Assembly (NCBI GenBank): GCA_041390305.1
Contig: JAWKQE010000014.1
Location: forward strand, 1 to 64,000
Direction: 5' to 3'
DNA from: JACKCR01 sp041390305
Lineage (GTDB): Bacteria; Eisenbacteria; RBG-16-71-46; CAIMUX01
DNA: 64,000 nucleotides
Under the pieces are notes generated by a model, which was not told the DNA's origin, searched no databases, and saw only the letters and a program-made list of their open reading frames with translations. The first letter of the stretch is position 1; each line of letters begins with the position of its first letter. A program made the translations under genes and the position numbers. This document shows, one piece after another, positions 32,653 to 41,956 of this stretch.

Positions 32653-33899
32653 CCCGAGCATCCCTTCGGAGCATCCGCACACGTTCGCGAATCTCGACGT
32701 CGGGACGTGACCTCGGCCTCGGGCTCCTGGCCGTTCTCCTCGTGGGCACCCTCGATACGGCTCCCGGGGCGCGGGCCGGCGGCGTCGAAGTCATCCGTCT
32801 CCCCGCCAGCTATCGCACCTGGGAGATCGACGGACCCGATTCGCTCACCACGACCGTCAGTCAGCTCCACGTCCCCGTCGTCGCATCGATCGGCCTCGGT
32901 GAGTCGGTCGACCTGGTGCTCTCGAGCGCCTACGGAAGCAGCACGCTCGAACCGGGCACGCCGGAAGGCACGGCGAGCGCGAGTGACCTCTCGATGAACG
33001 GCAACGGAGACGTGAAGGGCCAGGTCTTCTTCCGTCTCCTCGAGAACCGTCTCCTGCTCCAGGCCGGCGTCGGTGTTCCCGCGGGTACGGTGGGCCTCGA
33101 CACCGAGCAGCTCACGGTCGTCCAGGCACTCGGCAACCCCCTCCTCGGCTTCCGGATGAAGCACTACGGCGAAGGACTCGACCTCTCGGGTGGAGGCGCC
33201 TTCGCGCTGCCGCTCGGAACGTCGGTCACGGCGGCCGTCGGCGCGGGGTTCGTCACGCGCGGGGAGTACGAATTCGTGGCCGGTGAGGAGGACTTCAAAC
33301 CCGGCCAGGAGACGTCCATCTCTGGTGGAGTCGACATCCTGTCCGGCGGTGCGCGCCCGGCCCTCCGCTTCGACGCTTCCTACCGTATGTTCGGAGCCGA
33401 CCAACTCGGTGGGACCGACATCTTCCAGGAAGGAAATCAGCTGGAGCTGCAGGCGACGACGTCGTTCCGGCCTGGAACTGCCCGCGTCGATCTCACCGGT
33501 CGTTACGTGCTGAAGGACGACAACGAGATCCTCGATCCTCCGGGTTCGGACGTCGAGAAGATCGCGATGGACGCGGGATCGGCATTCTTCGCCCAGGCGG
33601 AAGCCGGCTTCGAGCTCGGCTCGGCGTTTCTCGGCGCATCGGCCAACCTCACCCGCTTCGACGGCGGAGAGGACACGGACGGCGCGGCGAGTGAAGCCGC
33701 CTACACCGGAAGTGCGTTCGGCGTCGGACCGTTCCTCGAGTTCCGTCTCGGAGACAGCGGAGGCCTCCGCCTCGGTGGCCAGTATCTCTCCGGCTCGATC
33801 GACGAGCGGACCCTGGCCGACGATACCGTCATCCCATCCTTCGATCTCTCCGGCTTCGATGTCGTCGCGTCCCTGACCTGGGCGCCGGGGCCGAGGTAG
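32649..33899 (+). CDS. Outer-membrane beta-barrel protein
   Basis: A 416-residue product with an N-terminal signal peptide (hydrophobic LGLGLLAVLLVGTL, cleaved near ARAGG). The rest is an alternating polar/hydrophobic beta pattern with Gly and aromatic girdles and short Asp/Gly turns (VVASIGLGESVDLVLSSAYG, TSVTAAVGAGFVTRGEYEFV). It ends in a strand VVASLTWAPGPR, not in the classical terminal Phe. This is typical of a 12-16-strand outer-membrane barrel, but I cannot name a family. The ATG at 32649 overlaps the lipoprotein stop (ATGA), so the secreted protein, lipoprotein and barrel are made together. Confidence 0.78.
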   Translation: MTRASLRSIRTRSRISTSGRDLGLGLLAVLLVGTLDTAPGARAGGVEVIRLPASYRTWEIDGPDSLTTTVSQLHVPVVASIGLGESVDLVLSSAYGSSTLEPGTPEGTASASDLSMNGNGDVKGQVFFRLLENRLLLQAGVGVPAGTVGLDTEQLTVVQALGNPLLGFRMKHYGEGLDLSGGGAFALPLGTSVTAAVGAGFVTRGEYEFVAGEEDFKPGQETSISGGVDILSGGARPALRFDASYRMFGADQLGGTDIFQEGNQLELQATTSFRPGTARVDLTGRYVLKDDNEILDPPGSDVEKIAMDAGSAFFAQAEAGFELGSAFLGASANLTRFDGGEDTDGAASEAAYTGSAFGVGPFLEFRLGDSGGLRLGGQYLSGSIDERTLADDTVIPSFDLSGFDVVASLTWAPGPR

Positions 33900-33937
33900 C
33901 GAACGACACCCAGCAGCCCGAAACACGGAGGTTTCGC

Positions 33938-35542
33938 ATGAGTCCGCACCTCGACTTCTCGTTCGGATTCGGAGGAGAGGGACGCCGGAAGGAGCCCGGG
34001 GACCCAGTCCGTATCCTCGTCCTCGGTGACTTCAGCGGACGTGCGTCGCGCGGTGAAACCGCGCCCCTCGCCGCGCGCAAGCCTCGGCGCATCGACCTCG
34101 ACGAGTTCGACGACGTGTACGCGATGCTCGCTCCGCAGCTTCGCCTCGACGTCACGCCCGGCCTGTCCGTCACACTCACGCCCCGCGAGCCGGACGACCT
34201 CCACCCCGACGAGATCTTCTCGCACCTGGATGCCTTCGCCGAGCTGCGTACTCTCCGCGCTCGGCTCGCCGATCCGAAGACGTTTGCCGAAGCAGCACGG
34301 AGCCTCGGCGAAGGCGGCGGCCCCGAGACGGCAGCATCGGCGTCAGCGACCGCAGCGCCTTCGGCGCCCGCGGACCCGAACGGGCCTGGCACCACGGGGG
34401 CCGGCGCGGACACGGCTCCAGCCGCGGGACCCGGGGACGACGGACTCACCGACTTCCAGCGACTCCTCGGTGGCGGAGGTGGCGGCGGAGCGACAGGCGA
34501 TGGCACTGCAGGCAGCACGGGGGCCGGCGGCGCGGCCGGTCCGCGTTCCTCGACTTCGCCCGCCGGACGGGTGCGGTCGTGGATCGACGAGTTGGTTGGA
34601 TCGCACATCGTCCCGGATCGGGATCCGTCGCAAGACCTCTACCTCGTCGCGATCGACGACACGATCGGCGGGCTGCTCCGCAGTGTTCTCCATCATCCCC
34701 ACTTTCAGGCCCACGAAGCGGCGTGGCGATCTCTCCGCCAACTCGTACAGGACGGCACGGAAGCCGAGTCCCTCGAGGTGTTCCTCCTCGACGCATCTCT
34801 TTCCGAGTGGACGGAGGATGCACTCTCCGGAAGCGCACTCGCGACCCTGCTCTCCGCGGACCGGACTCCGGGAGACCCGGCCTGGTCCTGGGTGGTCGTC
34901 GACGCGACCGTGGGGAACGACGAGCGTTCCCTCGCGGCGCTCGAGAAGCTCGTATCGTTCGCGGCTTCGGCGGGAACCGCCGTCGCGGGCTCGGCTGCGC
35001 CGCGTCTCCTCGGGATCGAGTCCTTCGATGCGAGCCCCGATCCGTCCGGCTGGACCGCACCGGCGGTAGAACTGGGCGAGGCATGGACGGCACTCCGCTC
35101 GAACCCCGCGGCGAGCCATCTCGCACTCCTGATGCCGCGCGTTCTGCTTCGCCTCCCCTACGGGAAGGCGACCGAGCCACTCGAGCGGATCGCGTTCGAA
35201 GAGATGAGCTCGCGCAGCCCCCACGAACACTACCTCTGGGGGAACGCGGGCTACTCGATCGCGCTCGCGGCCACGCTCGGAGTCGAAGCGGGCCGCGTGC
35301 CGGCGTTCGGCCCCCTGGCCTCGCGGGCCGCGCAGCTCGGCTCACTCACCTTGACCGGGCTCCCCGTTCACGTTCTCGCGGACGATGACGGACCGGGGAT
35401 GAAGGCCTGTGCCGAAACGTTCCTCACGGAGCGCAGTGCGGAGGAACTCGCCGCGCGCGGCTTCACCGCGGTCGTGAGCGTACGCAACTCCGACCGGGCC
35501 AAGGTGTGGCGACTGCGGTCGGTAGCGACACAGGACGACTAG
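33938..35542 (+). CDS. TssB-TssC-like fused sheath protein lacking the TssC C-terminal domain
   Basis: A 534-residue product with two parts. Residues 1-120 are TssB (VipA)-like: VRILVLGDFSGRA, then RRIDLDEFDD and LHPDEIFSHLDAFAEL. After a Gly/Ala-rich linker (about 125-205) comes a TssC (VipB)-like part: LLRSVLHHPHFQAHEAAWRSL, LLMPRVLLRLPYG, FEEMSS, LWGNAGYSIALA, TGLPVHVL and ARGFTAVVSVRNSD. These blocks align with the complete TssC at 45873-47366, but the fusion ends where TssC still has about 110 more residues. It is thus a second, truncated sheath-like protein beside intact tssB and tssC. The ATG at 33938 has ACGGAGGTTTCGC upstream and follows the barrel gene by 38 nt. Confidence 0.85.
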   Translation: MSPHLDFSFGFGGEGRRKEPGDPVRILVLGDFSGRASRGETAPLAARKPRRIDLDEFDDVYAMLAPQLRLDVTPGLSVTLTPREPDDLHPDEIFSHLDAFAELRTLRARLADPKTFAEAARSLGEGGGPETAASASATAAPSAPADPNGPGTTGAGADTAPAAGPGDDGLTDFQRLLGGGGGGGATGDGTAGSTGAGGAAGPRSSTSPAGRVRSWIDELVGSHIVPDRDPSQDLYLVAIDDTIGGLLRSVLHHPHFQAHEAAWRSLRQLVQDGTEAESLEVFLLDASLSEWTEDALSGSALATLLSADRTPGDPAWSWVVVDATVGNDERSLAALEKLVSFAASAGTAVAGSAAPRLLGIESFDASPDPSGWTAPAVELGEAWTALRSNPAASHLALLMPRVLLRLPYGKATEPLERIAFEEMSSRSPHEHYLWGNAGYSIALAATLGVEAGRVPAFGPLASRAAQLGSLTLTGLPVHVLADDDGPGMKACAETFLTERSAEELAARGFTAVVSVRNSDRAKVWRLRSVATQDD

Positions 35543-35600
35543 GGTCCATGGAACTCCTCACCGGCGAAGGCCGTCACCGATCCCCAGAGTAGAGGGGAGA

Positions 35601-35619
35601 GATGAGAGGACGATGAGAG
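35601..35619 (+). promoter_or_regulatory. Direct repeat upstream of the OmpR-type regulator
   Basis: GATGAGAG occurs at 35601-35608 and 35612-35619, an 11-bp spacing typical of tandem OmpR-family sites, and is followed by the small palindrome TGAGAGTCTCA (35614-35624). It lies about 55-70 nt before the response-regulator ATG, suggesting autoregulation (inference). Confidence 0.35.
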
Positions 35620-35671
35620 TCTCAACGTCGGGGGGTGGTCAGATGCCTCGGAGACTCACTACGCTCTCTCC

Positions 35672-36346
35672 ATGCGAGTTCTGATCGTCGAGGACTATGC
35701 GCCCCTCCGCCGTTCCCTCCTTCGCGGTCTCAAGGAGGCCGGGTACGCCGTCGATGCGGTGGAGGACGGCAACGATGGGCTCGAGTACGCCTCGACGGAC
35801 AGCTATGACGTGGTCGTGCTCGACGTCATGCTTCCCGGGCTCGACGGCTTCGAGGTGCTGAAGGCGCTCCGGAGCCGGAACGTGTCGAGCCGCATCCTCC
35901 TGCTCACGGCGCGCGATCAGGTGAAGGACCGCGTGCACGGCCTCGACCTCGGCGCGGACGATTATCTCGTCAAACCGTTCGCGCTCGCGGAACTCCTCGC
36001 ACGAATCCGCGCCCTGGTGCGCCGGCGACACGAGGCCTCCTCCCCCGTCCTCTCGGTCGGACCTCTCGAGATCGACACGGGTGGGCGCCAGGTGAAACGG
36101 GATGGGGAGACGATCGATCTCACGGCCCGCGAGTACAGCATCCTCGAGATCCTCGCGCATCGGGCGGGAAGAATCGTCACCCGGGACGAGATCTACGACG
36201 CCATCTACGACTTCCAGGCGGAGCGGAGCAGCAACGTCGTCGACGTCTACATCGGGTACCTGAGGAAGAAGATCGAACGTCCCGGCGAACCGAAGCTGCT
36301 CGAAACGAGACGCGGGCTCGGCTACGTACTCGGAGTCCAGGAGTGA
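35672..36346 (+). CDS. OmpR-family response regulator
   Basis: A 224-residue regulator with a receiver domain (residues 1-115) and a C-terminal winged helix. The phospho-acceptor is Asp51 in VVLDVMLPG; acidic residues ED near position 8, the Thr in LLTAR and the Lys in LVKPF complete the receiver site. The DNA-binding domain has ARE-Y-S-ILE-L and the recognition helix around SSNVVDVYIGYLRKKI. It starts at ATG 35672 and is followed after 124 nt by a sensor kinase. Placed inside the T6SS island, it may control these genes, though the sequence does not show the targets. Confidence 0.95.
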   Translation: MRVLIVEDYAPLRRSLLRGLKEAGYAVDAVEDGNDGLEYASTDSYDVVVLDVMLPGLDGFEVLKALRSRNVSSRILLLTARDQVKDRVHGLDLGADDYLVKPFALAELLARIRALVRRRHEASSPVLSVGPLEIDTGGRQVKRDGETIDLTAREYSILEILAHRAGRIVTRDEIYDAIYDFQAERSSNVVDVYIGYLRKKIERPGEPKLLETRRGLGYVLGVQE

Positions 36347-36470
36347 CTCAGTTCGTCAGGCAGCCTGCGCTCGGCCCCCCAGCCGGAACCTCACGCCATG
36401 GAGAGGGCCGGTACCACCCCGCCGCTGCGTCCGGTGGAATCTGGTGCGCTTCCAAACGAAGGGAACCCGC

Positions 36471-37997
36471 GTGAAGCCGCGCTCGATGTCGCGCGCGCTC
36501 GTCCTCGGAAACGCGTTCGGGATCGCACTCGTCCTCCTCGTCGCGGGCGTGGTGCTCGATCGCGGCCTCACCCGCGCACTCCTCGAGGACCTGGACGACT
36601 CACTCGAACACGAACTCGCTCTCTTCCTCTCGACGATCAAACTCACACCGGAAGGCGTGGAGACGGACTTCGAAGAGCTGGCCATGCCTCAGTTCGAGGA
36701 CGAGGAAGGTCCGGGATTCCTCGAACTCCGTCAGTTGGACGGAGAGTTCGTCTACCACTCACCGAGCTGGACCGAAGCGGAGATCGACTGGACGGACCGG
36801 ACTCCCGTTTCACTCGCGGAGACGGACCCGGTCTCGCGCGGGCTCGCGCCGGCGTCGTTCGAGGTGTCGCCCGGCGGTGACCGCACCCTTCCCGCCCAGC
36901 TCCTGGGTCCGGGGCGCGCGTTCTTCGGGCGGACGACGGAGGGAGTCCGCGTGCGCGGACACTCCCGGGCCTTCCACCCGATCGTCGAAGTCGACGCGGA
37001 GCTGGATCCGGCAGTGGACCTGCCGACGGATCGCGTCACCCTCATCCTCACCGTCGCCCGCAGCACCGAGAGTATCGACGAGCTCCTCGGCCGGCTCCGC
37101 TATCTCCTCCTCCTCGTCGGAACCGCCTCCGGCGTCCTCGCCGTCTTCCTCCTCGCAGGGGTCGTGCGCCGGAGCCTCCGTCCACTCGAGGGGCTCGCCT
37201 CAGAGATCCGCTCACTATCAGACCAGGACCTCTCCCGTCGTGTTCCGATCGAGCAGACGCCGATCGAAGTCGAGCCGGTCATCGCGAGGCTGAACGAACT
37301 CCTCGCGGCACTGGAGCGATCCTTCGCCCGGGAGCGCCGCTTCTCGCAGGACATCGCGCACGAACTCCGTACTCCCCTGGCCGGGCTCCGGACCTCGTTC
37401 GAGGTGACCCTGGGACGAGAGCGAACGGTGGCAGAGCACCGCGAGCAGGTCACAGAAGCACTCGAGATCGTGATCGGACTCCAGGAGGTCGTGCAGACCT
37501 TGCTCGACCTCGCACGGCTCGAAGCGGGAGAGACCCATCTCGACCGGACCGCTGTCGATCTCGGGCAGATGGTTCGAACGGCGTGGGCGGGTGTCGCGGA
37601 GAGGGCGGCGTCGAGATCGCTCGACGTGTCGATCGAACTCGCAGAGGGCGTCGTCGTCGAGACCGACGCCACTCTCCTTCGGTCCGCGGTTCGAAACCTG
37701 CTCGAGAACGCGGTCGAACACGCGGAGAAAGGCGGACGAGTGTTGGTTCACCTTCGTCAGGAGGATGATGCGGCCGTTCTCTCGGTCCGCAACAGCGGCA
37801 GCCAGGTGCCTCAGGACGAGGTGCCGAAGCTCTTCGCACGGTTCGCGCGACGCGACAGCGCACGTTCTTCCGCCGGCGGGCACTACGGGCTCGGGCTGGC
37901 GCTCGTCCAGGAGATCGCCCAGACCCTGGAGCTGGGCATCGAGGTGCGATCGGAAATCGGCGGAGAGTTCGCCGTACGGCTGACGATTCCCTCATAG
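36471..37997 (+). CDS. Two-component sensor histidine kinase
   Basis: A 508-residue membrane kinase, partner of the adjacent response regulator. A first transmembrane helix (about 8-28), a periplasmic sensor of about 170 residues with an acidic character, a second transmembrane helix (LLLLVGTASGVLAVFLLAGVV), a HAMP linker (RRSLRPLEGLASEI), the HisKA box with phospho-His in DIAHELRTPLAGL, and the ATPase with N box NLLENAVEHA and G boxes GGHYGLGLALVQEIA. GTG at 36471 is preferred (GAAGGGAA upstream); another GTG at 36444 is possible. A hairpin between it and clpV ends both convergent transcripts. Confidence 0.93.
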   Translation: MKPRSMSRALVLGNAFGIALVLLVAGVVLDRGLTRALLEDLDDSLEHELALFLSTIKLTPEGVETDFEELAMPQFEDEEGPGFLELRQLDGEFVYHSPSWTEAEIDWTDRTPVSLAETDPVSRGLAPASFEVSPGGDRTLPAQLLGPGRAFFGRTTEGVRVRGHSRAFHPIVEVDAELDPAVDLPTDRVTLILTVARSTESIDELLGRLRYLLLLVGTASGVLAVFLLAGVVRRSLRPLEGLASEIRSLSDQDLSRRVPIEQTPIEVEPVIARLNELLAALERSFARERRFSQDIAHELRTPLAGLRTSFEVTLGRERTVAEHREQVTEALEIVIGLQEVVQTLLDLARLEAGETHLDRTAVDLGQMVRTAWAGVAERAASRSLDVSIELAEGVVVETDATLLRSAVRNLLENAVEHAEKGGRVLVHLRQEDDAAVLSVRNSGSQVPQDEVPKLFARFARRDSARSSAGGHYGLGLALVQEIAQTLELGIEVRSEIGGEFAVRLTIPS

Positions 37998-38024
37998 CGG
38001 CCGCCCGGTGCGCCCGGGCGGCCG
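37998..38024. terminator. Hairpin between convergent kinase and clpV genes
   Basis: A 10-bp stem CGGCCGCCCG (37998-38007) / CGGGCGGCCG (38015-38024) sits directly after the sensor kinase stop and 16 nt from the clpV stop. There is no long T-run, so it may act as a transcript-end stabiliser in both directions. Confidence 0.55.
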
Positions 38025-38040
38025 AGGATGGTGAGTCCTC

Positions 38041-40785
38041 CTAGAACTCGTATCCGAATTCGCCGTCCTTCACCGTCACGTGGACGCGCTCCACCGGAGT
38101 GCCTTCCAGCATCCGGTTCAGGAACTCGCGGCTCACGGACGGAAGCAGCGTGTTCGTGAGGATCGCGTCGATCATCCGTCCGCCGGACTCGAGCTCCGTG
38201 CAGCGCGAGACGATGAGTTCGATCACCGAGTCGTCGTAGGTGAACGGCACCTTGTGGTTCGCCTTCACCCTCTTCTGGATCCGACCCAACTGGAGTCGCG
38301 CGATGTTCCCGATCATCTCGTCCGAGAGCGGGTAGTACGGAATCGTCACGATCCGGCCGAGGAGCGCGGCCGGGAACACCTTGAGGAGCGGCTCCCGGAG
38401 CGCTTTTGCGATCCCCTCGGGCGACGGCATGAGCTCGGGATCCTTGCACATGCTCATGATGAGGTCCGAGCCGACGTTCGAGGTGAGGAGGATGAGCGTG
38501 TTCTTGAAGTCGATCTTCCGCCCTTCCCCGTCCTCCATCTGTCCCTTGTCGAAGACCTGGAAGAAGATCTCGTGCACGTCCGGATGCGCCTTCTCCACCT
38601 CGTCGAGGAGCACGACGCTGTAGGGACGACGACGCACCGCTTCAGTGAGGATTCCGCCTTCGCCGTAGCCGACGTAGCCGGGAGGCGCGCCCTTGAGAGT
38701 CGAGACGGTGTGGGCTTCCTGGAACTCACTCATGTTGATCGTGATCGTGTTCGCTTCGTCACCGAAGAGCACCTCGGCGAGCGCGAGCGCCGTCTCCGTC
38801 TTTCCGACTCCGGAGGGGCCGGCGAGGAGGAAGACTCCGATCGGCTTGTTCGGGTTGTCGAGCTGGGCGCGCGAAGTCTGGATCCGCTTCGCGACCATCT
38901 CGATGGCGTGGTCCTGCCCGATGACACGCTGATTCACGATCGGCGCGAGGTTGAGCACGGTCTCGATCTCGTCCTTCACCATCCGGCCGACGGGGATGCC
39001 GGTCCAGTCCCCGACCACGGACGCGACCGCCTGAGCGTCCACCGTGGGTAGGATGAGCGGCTCGTCGCCCTGGAGCGCATCGAGCTTCGTCTGGAGTTCC
39101 GTGAGTTCCGCGAACCGGGCCTGACGCTCCTCGGACGAGAGTTCCTTCGGCGCCTCGCCTTCCACCGACACGTCGGCCTTCGCGTCTTCGGCGGCCTTCT
39201 CGAGTTCGCTCTCGGTGCCCTCGACCTTGCCCGTCACCCCGCGCAGCTGGGCGCGGATCTCCAAGATCTGGTCGACCAGCTCCTTCTCGTTCTTCCACCG
39301 CTCCTCGAGGCCGGCGAGCCGTTCCTTCTCGGAAGCGAGGAGCTCGTTGGCGTGGGCTTCCCGTTCCGCCGTGGGGATGCCGACTGCGTTCTCGCGCGCG
39401 ATGATCTCGAGTTCGGTCTGGAGCGCTTCGATCCTGCGCCGACTGTCCTCGACCTCCGCCGGCACTGCATGCTGACTGATCGCGACGCGCGCCGCGGCCG
39501 TATCGAGGAGGCTGACGGACTTGTCCGGGAGCTGCCGGGCCGGGATGTACCGATGCGAGAGACGAACGGACGCCTCGAGCGCTTCGTCGAGGATCTGCAC
39601 GCGGTGATGCTTCTCGAGTCCGGAGGCGATCCCCCGCATCATGAGGATGCCCTTCTCCTCGGTCGGCTCCGGCACCTGGACGACCTGGAAGCGCCGCGTC
39701 AGCGCCGGGTCCTTCTCGATGTGCTTCTTGTACTCGGCCCACGTGGTGGCCGCGATCGTCCGGAGCTGTCCGCGCGCGAGGGCCGGCTTGAGGAGGTTCG
39801 CCGCGTCGCCGGTTCCCGCCGCGCCGCCGGCACCGATCAGCGTGTGCGCTTCGTCGACGAAGAGGATGATCGGCTTGGGCGACGCTTGCACTTCCTCGAT
39901 CACCTGACGGAGCCTCTGCTCGAACTCGCCCTTCATGCTCGCGCCGGCCTGGAGGAGGCCGATGTCGAGCGAGAGGAGACGGACGCCGACGAGCGGCGGA
40001 GGCACGTCCCCCTTCGCGATCCGAACGGCGAACCCTTCCACCACCGCGGTCTTGCCGACGCCGGCCTCACCCGTGAGGATCGGATTGTTCTGACGGCGGC
40101 GCATGAGGATGTCGACGATCTGCCGGATCTCTTCGTCGCGGCCGACGATGGAGTCGATCTTGCCGGTCTTGGCCTGCTCGGTGAGGTCGTTGCAGAACTG
40201 CTTGAGGGCCTCTTCCTTCCCCATCTGCGCCGGCTTCATCGCGCCGCTCGCTTCTCCGGGAACCGCGCCGCCGCCCACCTGGACGCCGTCACGCGAGGCC
40301 ATGGCGGCTTCGGGAGAGCCGTCTGTGATCTCGTCGAACCTGTCCGTCAGCTGCTCGATCTTGATCTTCTCGAACTGGGACGAGATGGCGAGGAAGTTCT
40401 GACGGAGCCCACGGTTCTTCAGCACACCGACGACGAGATGCCCGGTCCGGACCTGCGAGTCGCCGTAGAGGAGCGTCGCCCACATCCACCCTTCCTTCAC
40501 CGCTTCCTCGACGTGGGAGGAGAGATCGGAGATCGACGTCGAGCCACGTGGGAGCCGATCGAGCGACTCCTGGAGGTCGGCGACGAGACGGGCGGGATCG
40601 ACCCCGAACGCCTTCACGATCCGGTGGAGGTCCGAGTCCTGGACCTGGAGGATCTGGTGGACCCAGTGCGCGAGCTCGACGTACGGATTCCCGCGCATCT
40701 TGCAGAACACCGTGGCCGCCTCGATCGCCCGGTAGCCCAGGCTGTTCAGCTTTCCGAAGAGCTGTGCGCGGTTGATCTCCGCCAT
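38041..40785 (-). CDS. clpV: T6SS ClpV (TssH) AAA+ ATPase
   Basis: A 914-residue Hsp100-type unfoldase that disassembles the contracted sheath so its subunits are reused. The N-terminal domain (1-160) has a Clp-like repeat. Walker A boxes are GEAGVGKT (about 240) and GPSGVGKT (about 655). Other marks are FVDEAHTLIGAGG, a middle coiled coil (about 410-560, with a long Glu/Lys-rich insert), LLDEVEKAHPDVHE, and the substrate loop GAPPGYVGYGEGG. The last 150 residues form the C-terminal D2 small domain. The ATG at 40785 follows AGGAGA; upstream in-frame starts would add low-complexity sequence. It is the last gene of the - strand T6SS operon, 121 nt after the tssG stop. Confidence 0.97.
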   Translation of the reverse strand: MAEINRAQLFGKLNSLGYRAIEAATVFCKMRGNPYVELAHWVHQILQVQDSDLHRIVKAFGVDPARLVADLQESLDRLPRGSTSISDLSSHVEEAVKEGWMWATLLYGDSQVRTGHLVVGVLKNRGLRQNFLAISSQFEKIKIEQLTDRFDEITDGSPEAAMASRDGVQVGGGAVPGEASGAMKPAQMGKEEALKQFCNDLTEQAKTGKIDSIVGRDEEIRQIVDILMRRRQNNPILTGEAGVGKTAVVEGFAVRIAKGDVPPPLVGVRLLSLDIGLLQAGASMKGEFEQRLRQVIEEVQASPKPIILFVDEAHTLIGAGGAAGTGDAANLLKPALARGQLRTIAATTWAEYKKHIEKDPALTRRFQVVQVPEPTEEKGILMMRGIASGLEKHHRVQILDEALEASVRLSHRYIPARQLPDKSVSLLDTAAARVAISQHAVPAEVEDSRRRIEALQTELEIIARENAVGIPTAEREAHANELLASEKERLAGLEERWKNEKELVDQILEIRAQLRGVTGKVEGTESELEKAAEDAKADVSVEGEAPKELSSEERQARFAELTELQTKLDALQGDEPLILPTVDAQAVASVVGDWTGIPVGRMVKDEIETVLNLAPIVNQRVIGQDHAIEMVAKRIQTSRAQLDNPNKPIGVFLLAGPSGVGKTETALALAEVLFGDEANTITINMSEFQEAHTVSTLKGAPPGYVGYGEGGILTEAVRRRPYSVVLLDEVEKAHPDVHEIFFQVFDKGQMEDGEGRKIDFKNTLILLTSNVGSDLIMSMCKDPELMPSPEGIAKALREPLLKVFPAALLGRIVTIPYYPLSDEMIGNIARLQLGRIQKRVKANHKVPFTYDDSVIELIVSRCTELESGGRMIDAILTNTLLPSVSREFLNRMLEGTPVERVHVTVKDGEFGYEF

Positions 40786-40906
40786 GAGAACCGTCTCCTT
40801 GTCTTGCGCCCCCAGGGCGCGTCCACGGCAAAACCTAGTCTCGAATCGCGGGACTCTTGGACCCGCCCCCCGTCGCGCGCTCGCGACCGAGGGTTCGTCT
40901 GACCTG

Positions 40907-41956
40907 CTATGTCGTCTGTGCCACCGGGGTGAACCGGGCGCAGTCGTCGTCCTTTTCGAGGGGACGGCTCGCGATCCAGCTCGACCAACCCAGCCGTCCG
41001 GACTCACCGAGCCGAAGCGGGGGGACTTCGTCCTTCTCGAGAATCAGGTTCACGTCCCAGAGGAGTTCGTCGCCCACGTAGTTCCGAACGAGGTCGACGA
41101 GCCTCTGGAGCCCCTCCGATCCGGGCAGGAACCGCTCGTACACCCGATACGGCATCGGCCCCAGGATGACGCGGAACTTCTGCTGACACTGCCAGACGCG
41201 CGCACCGATCGTGGTCGACTGCCCGAGTTGACCGAGACGTCCACCTGGCCCCGGAGGCCCGGCGTCACCCAGCCGCCAGACGGAATCGTCGGGAAGGTAG
41301 AGCCACTCCCCGACGAACTCTTCGATCTGGGTCGGAATCTCGAAGAAGCCGCGCAGAATGCTCTCGAGTCCTTCCGCGTTCTTCGTCTGGAGCGCGAAGC
41401 GTCCGGCGAAGAAGCGCTTCGCCGAATCGGTCACGGTGTCTCTTCCGAGGAGCGACTTCTGCCCGTAGCCGCAGAGGGCGCCGGCGTACTGCGCGAACCG
41501 GTCTTCGCCGGGCCGATCGGCGTTCACGACCGGCTCCCCGTCCGCCCAGGCCCGGTAGAAGAGGGAGAGCATCCGGTGATGGAAGATGTCGGCGAACCGC
41601 GCGAGCGTCGGGTCGCTCTCGCTCCGCATGCGTTGTCTCGCGTACTCGGTGAGATGGGTCGGAAGCGGGCCGTTCGGGCCGAAGAGACCGAAGAAGTAGA
41701 CGAGCAGCTTGGGCGGAATGCCGTGCGCATTCCTCTCCACCCGGGAGAGACTGGCCGGCGCGAAGGCGAGCGTCGGATCCTGCCCGAGCCGGATCGGATC
41801 GTCGGCCGGCCGCGTGGAACGGCCGAGGCGCGGGCGATCCGGATGCATCGCCTCGAGCTTCCGGAGCGCCGAGTAGAAACCGTGCCGGTAGGGCTCGGCT
41901 TCCAGCGCTTCGAGCCACTCTAGAGCAGCGCTCGTTGTCCGGTCCGTATCGGCCAC
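40907..41956 (-). CDS. tssG: T6SS baseplate protein TssG
   Basis: A 349-residue TssG (ImpH/VasB family). TssG, with two TssF copies, forms the wedge of the T6SS baseplate. Family features are the N-terminal HGFYSALRKLEAMHPDRPRLG, PADDPIRLGQDPTLAFAP, the central YFFGLFGPNGPLPTHLTEYA motif and FVGEWLYLPDDS. The start is GTG at 41956, inside the tssF 3' end (37-nt overlap), implying coupled translation. The genes follow the usual order tssE-tssF-tssG. Confidence 0.96.
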   Translation of the reverse strand: MADTDRTTSAALEWLEALEAEPYRHGFYSALRKLEAMHPDRPRLGRSTRPADDPIRLGQDPTLAFAPASLSRVERNAHGIPPKLLVYFFGLFGPNGPLPTHLTEYARQRMRSESDPTLARFADIFHHRMLSLFYRAWADGEPVVNADRPGEDRFAQYAGALCGYGQKSLLGRDTVTDSAKRFFAGRFALQTKNAEGLESILRGFFEIPTQIEEFVGEWLYLPDDSVWRLGDAGPPGPGGRLGQLGQSTTIGARVWQCQQKFRVILGPMPYRVYERFLPGSEGLQRLVDLVRNYVGDELLWDVNLILEKDEVPPLRLGESGRLGWSSWIASRPLEKDDDCARFTPVAQTT

